Below are positions 56,788-64,000 of a stretch of 64,000 bases of DNA, one piece after another. The DNA is from Botrytis cinerea B05.10. Taxonomy: Eukaryota; Ascomycota; Leotiomycetes; Helotiales; Sclerotiniaceae. The notes under the pieces are model-generated. The model searched no databases. It saw nothing but the letters and a program-made list of their open reading frames with translations, and was not told the origin of the DNA. Location of the stretch: positions 1,240,001 to 1,304,000 of the forward strand of contig NC_037312.1 in NCBI RefSeq assembly GCF_000143535.2, given 5' to 3'. The position numbers and the translations under genes are program-made. Every line of letters starts with the position of its first letter. The first letter of the stretch is position 1.

Positions 56788-57537
56788 ATGGCCACCCAAG
56801 CCAAAGCATTTCGAGAACTAATTGGTGTTCAACCATCGACTGCTTCAGTGCAGGATAGTGTTTTAATCATTATTGATGCGCAGAATGAGTATGCATTTCA
56901 GATCTCATCATTTCATTTCATTTCATTTCTCTTCTTTCATTTTGGAAATATCAATCTATCTATCCATCCATTCATCTATCTATCCACTCATCCACTCATC
57001 CATCTCCCTTCCACCCTCCCCAAAAATCTACTAACCACCCACGCCACCCCCAGATACGCCAACGGCCACCTTAAAGTCTCCCAAGTCTCCTCCTCCCGCA
57101 AAGCCATCTCCACCCTCCTCGAAAAATACCGCGCCGCCCAAGGATCTCTCGCCCACATCGTACACCAAGTTCCCGCCGGCGCGCCCGTCTTCACACCCGA
57201 CACGGAACTGGCTCAAGAATTCGAAGAGCTAACCCCCAAGAACGACGAGAAAGTCATTGCGAAACAACATCCGGGTTCCTTTACCGGAACAGATTTGGAA
57301 GCGTATATTAAAGGGACGGGAAAATCGAAGCTGGTGTTGACCGGATACATGGCGCATGTGTGTGTGAGCACGACGGCGAGACAGGCGGCTGAGAAGGGAT
57401 ATGATGTTTTGTTTGTGGAGGATGCGATTGGAGATCGAGATATTCCCGGTGTGAAGGCCGAGGAGTTGGTCAAGACAGTTTTGGCCGAATTGGCGGATGC
57501 TTTTGGTACGGTGGTGAAGTCTAGTGAGATCAATTGA
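56788..57537 (+). CDS. Isochorismatase-like cysteine hydrolase
   Basis: Exons 56788-56888 and 57054-57537 (intron 56889-57053, 165 nt, donor GTATGC, acceptor CCCCCAG, phase 2) give 194 aa. The spliced protein has [18 protein letters not shown] with the catalytic Asp, a Lys in the [17 protein letters not shown] segment, and [24 protein letters not shown] containing the nucleophilic Cys in the expected position, so the Asp-Lys-Cys triad of the family is complete. Length fits the family (about 180-200 aa). Relatives hydrolyse small amides or vinyl ethers such as nicotinamide or isochorismate; the substrate here is unknown. The intron is a multiple of three and stop-free, so unspliced mRNA would encode 249 aa. 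Tail-to-tail with the SRR1-like gene, stops 97 bp apart. Confidence 0.9.
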   Translation: MATQAKAFRELIGVQPSTASVQDSVLIIIDAQNEYAFQISSFHFISFLFFHFGNINLSIHPFIYLSTHPLIHLPSTLPKNLLTTHATPRYANGHLKVSQVSSSRKAISTLLEKYRAAQGSLAHIVHQVPAGAPVFTPDTELAQEFEELTPKNDEKVIAKQHPGSFTGTDLEAYIKGTGKSKLVLTGYMAHVCVSTTARQAAEKGYDVLFVEDAIGDRDIPGVKAEELVKTVLAELADAFGTVVKSSEIN

Positions 57538-57634
57538 GATTTTATCCGTTGATCTGAATAGATGGTATTTTCAGATATGCTGGCGTATTTAGAATATATT
57601 GCTAGTGAGAGTTTGGCCTCGGTTACAACCCCTT

Positions 57635-58542
57635 TCAAACACTTGGTTTATTCCGCCAGTATATTTTTGTGTCCGAGAAATCATGTCGAAGTTGTGGGAA
57701 ATTTATCATCTCGCAATCTTTGATCATATCATCTAGATGCTGTTTGAGGGTTTCTGTTTTGGTTCTACGAAATGTCAACATCTGCCAATAAGGATATACC
57801 GTACAACTTACAACCACAAGCTTGAAAAATTCTCCACATCGGTTCCTATGAGGACTGCAGGTCGAGGTCCTTGACTGATAGTCTTGTAAACTGGTCCGTA
57901 GCAATGTATCGCATAGACAAGAGTATCTTCTTTAATATAATCAAATGCTAAAGGATCGTCCACCACTTTTCCACCCAAAGATGTCAAAAACACCTTGTCG
58001 TCTTTAGTATTTTGCGGGTCTTGAAATATACATTGTATCTTATCCTCACCCATACCGCCTAAAATGTTATTAGTTCCAGCATCTCCCACCTGCGACTCCA
58101 AACACAACTCACCCAACTCCTCGATAATCATCATCAAAGCCGCCAATTGGGTATAGCTACTCCTCCTCCCCTCCCTCCTCGCACTCTGCAAACTTCCCAG
58201 CCCCAAACAAACCACACTCTTCACAGCGCTTCTCCCACGTAAAATCTTCCTCAGCTGACCAGCTGCTTCACTACTCTCCCACTGTTTCCTATAATTGTCC
58301 AAATCCGCCTGCATCTCTCCCGTCGAGCGCTCAATATACGCGACCCCATCCTGCACAAAATCTCCCGCGTGAGTCCAGGTTTCTGCAGCTCCGGTCTTTC
58401 TTCCGCCCCCCACAACATGCGTCCAGCCCTCTCCATCCTCTATCTGTGTCCGCTTGGTCGACGGCGCAATCTTTTTTGTCTTCTCCGTCTCTTCTCCGGG
58501 TTCCCTCGCTCCACCCTTCTTTTTGCGATTCGTGTGCGGCAT
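57635..58542 (-). CDS. SRR1-like domain protein
   Basis: Exons 58542-57812 and 57764-57635 (intron 57765-57811, only 47 nt, donor GTAAGT, acceptor CGTAG, phase 2) give 286 aa. A basic N-terminus (HTNRKKKGG) is followed by GWTHVV. The SRR1 core follows: SVVCLGLGSL, SYTQLAALMMIIEEL, IQCIFQDPQ, DKVFLTSLGGKVVDDPLAFDYI, then YAIHCYGP and VLIGTDVENF, matching SRR1 (sensitivity to red light reduced; yeast Ber1) family PF07985. The spliced C-terminus ends FSDTKIYWRNKPSV, like the usual family ending with a Trp. In plants SRR1 affects the circadian clock and in yeast Ber1 affects microtubule-related processes; the biochemical role is unknown. Confidence 0.88.
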
Positions 58543-59016
58543 TGCTGGATTGTCCGTTCGGTTCGGTTCGGTTCGGTTCCTATCCTATCCTATCCTTTCC
58601 TATCCTGTGCTATGCAACGCGTCTTCTCGCAACCCCAAGATTCTCAAAATCCAACGTAAGCAACCTCGCAAACACCCCGTATCAAGCGATCATGCAAGTA
58701 AGCTTCAGCCCGCCGGGTATTACTCAGTGTGACCACCAGCGCAAACGTGGAAGTTTGAAGAAACGCAAACGTCTAGGGTTGTCGACGAACTTGTAGGACA
58801 ATACAGTCAGCCACGGGAAGAGTTACACCAGCTTTGATTCCCGATCGCTGACTGGGCTATGTGTTTCGAAATCGGCAGTTGGGCTGGGTTACTGCGGAGT
58901 GTATGCGTACGTCTTCAGCCTTTGTAACGTAGGGATGAAATGTGGAATGACGGGAAGGGAGTTTAAGAAGATGAACAATTTTGGAGGGGAAAAATGTGTT
59001 GCAGGGGTTGTTTTTA

Positions 59017-59069
59017 GATAGACTATCGTTGATATGATATGATATGATATGATATGATAGTAGTCTATC
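59017..59069 (+). repeat. (GATAT)n flanked by 9-bp inverted repeat
   Basis: Perfect arms at 59017-59025 (GATAGACTA) and 59061-59069 (TAGTCTATC) enclose about five GATAT units. Confidence 0.85.
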
Positions 59070-61098
59070 AAATGGAGGGGCAGATTATACTTCGTACGAT
59101 CAAAAACAAGGCAGAAATCAATTGATTGCACCGCCTTTTCTCGAAAGCGATATCAAAGGCTCAATCAAGCTGCTATTGCCCCCATGATTCTCCATGTTGG
59201 TTGGGGTCTATGAAGTAATCAACGTGAGAAGCCAAGGAAGAAAGTCGTCATTCCATTCCATTCCATTGATCCGACTCTCAATCACACACGTACATACCAA
59301 ACTGGGCACCACCGGCACCTGGGGATATCGTCCCAACCTCAGCTCCTTTCAGCGCTTCCTCTTACCGATGTGATACCATGAGATAGACATGAGAATATCG
59401 AAAGACATGATGCTCTATGGGGTACGCAAGTCCGGGGTTTGACATCATCGTGGTATGCGTATCACAACGTGCACATCTTACGAGTGTGTAGCACCTTAGC
59501 GGAGTTCCACGCGAGGTGAGGGCAACACAACATCCTGATTTGCAAGATGTGGATGGAATGGATGGAATGGATGGGATGGATGGGATGGATGTTTGACCCT
59601 GGCAAACAGAACTGGTATACGGACTCTGTGTCGAAATCGTGAAATGGAGCGAAAGAGACTCGGCAGATCAACACAGGATTCCAAATCATAGATAGCCATG
59701 TCTTGACGACCGGGTATATGTGTAAATGCAAGTGCATTGAACTCTTGGAGACGAACTGGGAGGAGGGAGAGAAAGAAAAGCTACTGCAATGCAAGAGCAA
59801 AAACGAAGACGGGGATTGATCATGACGGTCTTTTGGATGATTTGTTATCATGTGTGCCAATTGCATTGTGGATTCTACTGCCTGCGTACACTTGCGTTCT
59901 ATATTCGGATCAGTTTTGCTGCCCGTCACCATTTGCTGTGTTACTGTAGGTTCGATGTGTTTGATGTAACCGTGATGGCGGGCGAAGTGTGTGACCTGAT
60001 TTTCGGTATGGGGGCTCGGGGGTTGAGCTCGGTAAAAATTGTTATTGGGCGGGCTATGGGGTGTCAGGTATTGTCAAGCAAGTAGATGCGGTGCAGTAAG
60101 TCATTGAATCCCGTACGAGTCGTTCGATTCTACACTCGCGATCATTTCCTTTCATTACTTGACTCCTTGATTGCTTGATCATCTACGGTTGTCGCTCGAT
60201 ATCTCAAATCCCACATCCCACATCCCATGTCCCAGCAACTCTCACACGTGACTCTCTTATCAAAATATCATATCATATCATATCTCGTGTACCTGCTTCC
60301 ACATGCACGATACATTCCTTCCGGAGTCTAGAGTCCTCCAAATCAAGTCTTTCTATTCGGTATTTGAATCGCCCATACAAAAAGCTCTTCACCCTCTAGA
60401 GCCTTTTTCTTCTCTGAGAATCAACGATCGTCGGTAGTTCCACACACCCTCCAGCCAATCTCCATTCCCCAAAGCCTCAATTCTTTCCGGGCGCTTACAT
60501 CAAGTCATCGATTAGCCGGAGTCCCCTGTTTTTCACATCCATCTCACCACCCCACACCCAATCAATGGCCAATGCACCACACCTCGCCCACCACAACTTT
60601 CCATTCTTCCCACGTCTGCATATATCCCATCGACAAATCAACATCACCCGTCACTCCCCCATATTGCAGACTCCCATCCTCGCTATCCCCAACAAAGGAT
60701 AACTCTCTTCCTCTTCCGTGTCTCTCCCATGTCTCCCATGTCTCCCATGCATCCCTTTCCCCTTCTCGCACCTCCTTCTCGCATCTCATTGGCCATGCAC
60801 ATTAAACGCCCATGGTAAATCGGCATATGCACCTAGCATCGAATCTGCTCGTCAAGCATTGTCAGCGCGAATGAGAAAGCATGCGGACTTGGACGTGCAT
60901 TATTCAAATACTTAGGTATCGAGGGTCCAAAGTGTGGTCCGTCCGGGTGATGATTATTTTTTTGGCTCTGCCTCATATTAACACTTCCTGCTTCTGTTCG
61001 AGCCCACCATTTGTCTTTCTCGAATTCCTTGCAAAGCATCTCTCTCATCCATCGAGCGATGTTCTGATAACCTCTTGTGCCTCATTCATCAAGAGCGA

Positions 61099-61105
61099 TA
61101 TAAAA
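61099..61105 (+). promoter_or_regulatory. TATA box, BIM1-like gene
   Basis: TATAAAA followed by a long 5' leader of about 190 nt rich in CTACC/CTCCC before the ATG at 61324. Confidence 0.5.
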
Positions 61106-61323
61106 ACGAGGGAGCAAGAAAAAGAGTTTGATGTTTGATACTTGAATTGAATACCTACCAATCTACCTCCCTCCTCCCAAGCTTACATCTCGACTACGAT
61201 ATCATACCCGAAGTACATATATACCAACGGACCCATCCAATTTCTCCCTCAAATCTTGAAATTTTATCCTTCGAGCCGGTATCACACATATCCTTCCTAA
61301 TCAAAAGATCGACAATATCAAAA

Positions 61324-62372
61324 ATGTTTACGACGAGTATCTTAACGCTTTTGGCGATAACGACGAGTGTTTTGGTCCAGGCACATACGGTGATTACATA
61401 CCCGGGATGGAGAGGTGATAATTTGATTACGAATGAGACTTTTCCTTATGGAATGCAGTGGATGTATCCTTGTGAGTAGACCTTTGTTTTGCGTTTTGCG
61501 TTTTGGACTTTTGGAGTTGGAGTTTGGGGTGCGAGGAGGAGTCTCTTGTCGATTGGATTTGAAATGAATACTCTGCTTTCCAAGCTTCTCTCATATCCAT
61601 ATCCACCTCACCACCACCCCCTCCAATTCCTCTCTTTCAATCTTCCCTCTCTCTATACCTCCCCTAACACCCCCTAGGCGGCGGCATGCCTACTACCACC
61701 AACCGCACTCTCTGGCCCATCCACGGCGGCGCCATCTCCGTTCAACCCGGCTGGTTTCAAGGTCACGCCACCGCCTTCTTCTACTTTAATCTCGGATTCG
61801 GCACCGATGGCCCCGACAATGGTCCCCAGAACATGTCTTTCCCCATGACCTCCGTCATGCAAATCGTCGGCCCTAGCAAAAATCCTTACCCGGGAACCTT
61901 CTGTTTGCCTCAGGTGCCATTGCCCGCAAATACGACGGTTAATGTAGGAGATAATGCGACGATTCAGGTCGTGGAGACGGCGATTCATGGGGCTGCTTTG
62001 TATTCTGTATGTTTGATCTTTCTTTTTTCCTTCTCACCTTATCTTCCATTACATCATCCCCTTAGAATCTCTCTTGCTCATCACCCTTCCCCCTTTTCCA
62101 CACCATCCCCTCCCCCAAAATCGAAACATGAACTAACGCCCCCACCCCAGTGCGTAGACATAACCTTCGCACTCCCCGAAGACGTCGCCGAAGTAAACAC
62201 CTCGAACTGCTTCAACTCCTCCGACATCTCCTTTGCAAACGTCTACACCATCAACGATGCCTCAGCCCCCGGAACTTCCTCCTCCGCCTCCTCCTCCGCA
62301 TCTCCTTCGCGCTCGCTCTGGGCTGCTAGTCTCGCGAGCGTGCTGGGCATCGCTATGTGGAGTTTCTTGTAG
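61324..62372 (+). CDS. BIM1-like (X325) secreted copper-binding GPI protein
   Basis: Exons 61324-61471, 61678-62006 and 62151-62372 (introns 206 and 144 nt) give 232 aa. The signal peptide MFTTSILTLLAITTSVLVQA ends directly before HTVITYPGWRGD, so the mature protein begins with His, the histidine-brace position of LPMO-like X325/BIM1 proteins (PF20238). The splice builds YPCGGMPTTTNRTLWP, corresponding to the family's PCGG motif. Four or more Cys (PCGG, FCLPQ, CVDITF, NCFNS) fit the disulphide pattern. A Ser-rich stretch and hydrophobic C-terminus (SLWAASLASVLGIAMWSFL) indicate a GPI anchor. Family members bind copper at the cell surface and, in Cryptococcus, support copper uptake; they lack proven polysaccharide oxidation. 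Both introns are long and pyrimidine-rich compared with other genes in the window. Confidence 0.9.
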
Positions 62373-63057
62373 GAGATGCGAGATGGAAAATGATCGGAGA
62401 GAAATTTGTAATTTCTGGGAGATTACAAACGAAAGATGGGGAGGGGAGGGGAAGAGAAAAGATGAAAGATAATCAGAAGGAAATTCAAGGAAGCAGAAAC
62501 AGGCAGCATTGTAGATATGATAAAATATGATATGATACCACGGGCAGATGATAGACGGACACATCAAGTGAGTGTCCCTGCCTCTATACCCAACAAATCG
62601 AGATCGAAATCTCAAACCATGGGAACTGGGAACCGGGAACCGGGAATTGAAGCAGAGCATTCAAGTACCCAACGAGGAGCTACTTTGCATGTATGTATGA
62701 GCACTCAGGCGTTTTATGGCGAGGATTGTGATTGGAAGGAATGATTTTTTTATTAATTTCATTTTAATTCTCGAGTTTCGAGTTTCGAGTTTCGATATTC
62801 AATTTCTATCTCAATACAATCCAATTCAATACAATCATATCCTTTACTGCGCATTAAAAAAATATGCATTCATAATATATTATCTAATACATGCGCTGTA
62901 TCGACAGACTAAAAGCTCAAAAGGCTTGAAAAGAAGAAAACAAATCATCCCGCAGCTATGCTTTAAAATTCTTAATTTCATTTCGTTCATGTATTCATTA
63001 TTTTTCGTTCCTGCACGATTCTTCCCCTCCCCCATTCAACGTATCCCCATCTATCCA
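62373..63057. other. Convergent intergenic region
   Basis: 685 bp between the stops of the BIM1-like gene (+) and the Doa1-like gene (-). It contains GAGTTTC and CAATACAATC short repeats near 62770-62840. No gene. Confidence 0.6.
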
Positions 63058-64000
63058 CTACGCAAGTAACTCTCTAATCTCCTTCCCAACATTCTTCACG
63101 CGAGGATCGGTAGCCTTCTTGACACAGCCATCCACCGCGGTCAAAACGCCATAAACATCTTTACCAGCCTCTCTAATCTCATCTCCCACAGTCAATAGCG
63201 TACCTAGGGCAACCAATCCTCTATATATAACCTCACTATCCACTTGTGTCTTCAAGATACTCGTAACTGTGTCTAACACCGCAAGAACCTGTTCGAAATC
63301 TGGGTCTGTTTCTGTGAATAGAACAGCGTAGTTGATATAAACAGTTGTAGCAGCTACCAATAAATTTCTATTGGTAGAGGATTGGATAGCTGCCTTAATC
63401 AAGCCATGGACTTTTTCGAAATTGTCAGTGGCTAATTGACGACCTTCAGTAGAATCGAAAAGATTAGCAAAACCACGAACGGCCATCATGACGTGATTTT
63501 CGGAAGGAGGTGAAGATTCCAAAGCAGCTTGTGAGAAAACATCGATAATGGACTCGCCACCGTTGCTACGGAAAGTTGCAGTTTCGGGCGCAATGGCTAG
63601 GAGACGAAGAAGATCGAGTCCAGCGAGTCGATCTTTGTAGGGCCAATGAGTTGAGAGTTTGATAGCTAAGTCAAGGCCTCCACTAACAGATTGAGAAGTC
63701 TTTGTGGCGCCGGTAGATTCGAGATGTTTTCGGAGGTTTTGAAGAACTTCAAGCTCTTCAGGATTCAAAGATACACCCTTTTGACCATCATTAATTAATG
63801 CTTTGTTGACTTCTTCAATCTTCTTTTGCATCTTTGGTACTGAAGCCACAATGATCGAGAGATACTCTTTTTGTGGGAGAACCTTAGGTGGTGGTGGAAT
63901 ATTTGCAGGGGCCGAGGATTCTCCCTCGCCTGGTCGGTATCTTTGATCGCTACCCCATGCATCTGGTCCAGAACTTTCTTGAGTTTGGCCAATCGTAGCT
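63058..64000 (-). CDS. doa1: Doa1/Lub1/PLAA ubiquitin-binding protein, C-terminal part (cut by window end)
   Basis: The stop is at 63058-63060 and the frame stays open to the window end, giving 313 visible residues; the N-terminus lies outside. Visible: a disordered linker (AWGSDQRYRPGEG, then IPPPPKVLPQKEYLSI) and the PUL domain, an armadillo-like helical domain from about ASVPKMQKKIEEVNK to the C-terminus (NVGKEIRELLA). Segments LSTHWPYKDRLAGLDLLRLLAIAP and AVRGFANLFDSTEGRQ are typical of PUL. The missing part should hold WD40 repeats and the PFU ubiquitin-binding domain. The PUL domain binds the C-terminus of the Cdc48/p97 ATPase, linking it to ubiquitinated substrates in ubiquitin recycling and ribophagy. 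No intron is seen in this part. Confidence 0.92.
   Translation of the reverse strand, partial: ATIGQTQESSGPDAWGSDQRYRPGEGESSAPANIPPPPKVLPQKEYLSIIVASVPKMQKKIEEVNKALINDGQKGVSLNPEELEVLQNLRKHLESTGATKTSQSVSGGLDLAIKLSTHWPYKDRLAGLDLLRLLAIAPETATFRSNGGESIIDVFSQAALESSPPSENHVMMAVRGFANLFDSTEGRQLATDNFEKVHGLIKAAIQSSTNRNLLVAATTVYINYAVLFTETDPDFEQVLAVLDTVTSILKTQVDSEVIYRGLVALGTLLTVGDEIREAGKDVYGVLTAVDGCVKKATDPRVKNVGKEIRELLA

Larger units (their letters stand above)
58543..61323. other. Intergenic region upstream of BIM1-like gene
   Basis: 2.8 kb between divergent 5' ends. It has GGTTC units near 58560, a (GATAT)n hairpin at 59017-59069 and ATGGA units near 59548-59590. A TATAAAA at 61099-61105 lies 219 bp before the ATG at 61324. 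ORFs near 59462 and 60562 have repeat-driven composition. No gene called. Confidence 0.55.

Noticed and set aside
56788..57537. Reading the isochorismatase gene as a single 249-aa ORF
   Set aside because: The inserted 55 residues are repeat-encoded, and removing a GT-AG intron restores the family-typical DAQNEYANG sequence and length.
58729..58741. GTGACCACCAGCG resembling an internal piece of fungal 5S rRNA
   Set aside because: Only about a dozen bases match my memory of 5S; flanks do not continue the gene.
60118..60140. GTTCGATTC resembling a tRNA T-loop
   Set aside because: No matching acceptor stem, D-arm or anticodon arm around it.
60562..60789. Minus ORF with repeated WET units
   Set aside because: Explained by the repeated CCCATGTCT units; no family match.

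Overview
The window looks like nuclear DNA of a filamentous ascomycete. The genes have short spliceosomal introns (mostly 47-84 nt, GTRAGT-type donors, CTAAC/CTGAC-like branch points). The gene set includes a class II myosin, a btgC-type GH17 glucanase, a CE8 pectin methylesterase, a PIR/But2 cell-wall protein, a BIM1-like copper protein and typical fungal families (PF17111, 2EXR, SRR1). Base composition and the mixture of wall-degrading and wall-building genes suggest a Leotiomycete such as the Sclerotiniaceae; this is inference, and no marker gene here proves it. I found no bacterial-style operons, tRNA, rRNA, CRISPR or intact transposon.

Layout. 0-2 kb: a 59-codon minus-strand ORF that may be the first exon of a gene leaving the window, and a damaged PF17111-family gene carrying a stop codon and a hairpin-rich insert or intron. 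2-4 kb: Dal5/Tna1-type MFS permease (-). 5-9 kb: large Red1-like protein with a C-terminal CCCH-type zinc finger (-), divergent from the class II myosin heavy chain (+, 10-17.4 kb). 18-19.4 kb: F-box protein (-). 21-23 kb: type 2 glycosyltransferase (+). 24-29 kb: an uncharacterised fungal-specific 821-aa protein and a 2EXR protein (+). 29.6-31.8 kb: RBR (RING1-IBR-RING2) ubiquitin ligase with a long acidic repeat (-). 31.8-36 kb: gene-poor. 36-37.7 kb: PIR-like/But2 wall protein (+). 38.3-39.3 kb: phosphoribosyltransferase (-). 40.4-41.6 kb: Cys-rich GPI protein (+). 43-44.4 kb: RING-finger protein (+). 47.6-48.7 kb: pectin methylesterase (+). 51.2-53.4 kb: membrane-anchored GH17 glucanase (-). 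56.8-58.5 kb: isochorismatase-like hydrolase (+) tail-to-tail with an SRR1-like protein (-). 61.3-62.4 kb: BIM1-like secreted copper protein (+). 63-64 kb: 3' part of the Doa1/Lub1 ubiquitin-binding protein (-), cut by the window end.

From about 48.9 to 62.5 kb the intergenic DNA is packed with microsatellites and strand-asymmetric C/CT-rich tracts. The genes inside it have unusually long, repeat-filled introns. Several genes share a cell-surface theme (GT2 synthase, GH17, PIR/But2, Cys-rich GPI protein, CE8, BIM1-like), but they are scattered and not arranged as a co-regulated cluster. I see no clear new multi-gene system. The best leads are the hairpin-rich insert at 0.8-1.0 kb and the small ORF beside it. 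All exon boundaries were derived by hand from splice-site consensus plus reading-frame phase; every model given sums to a whole number of codons.
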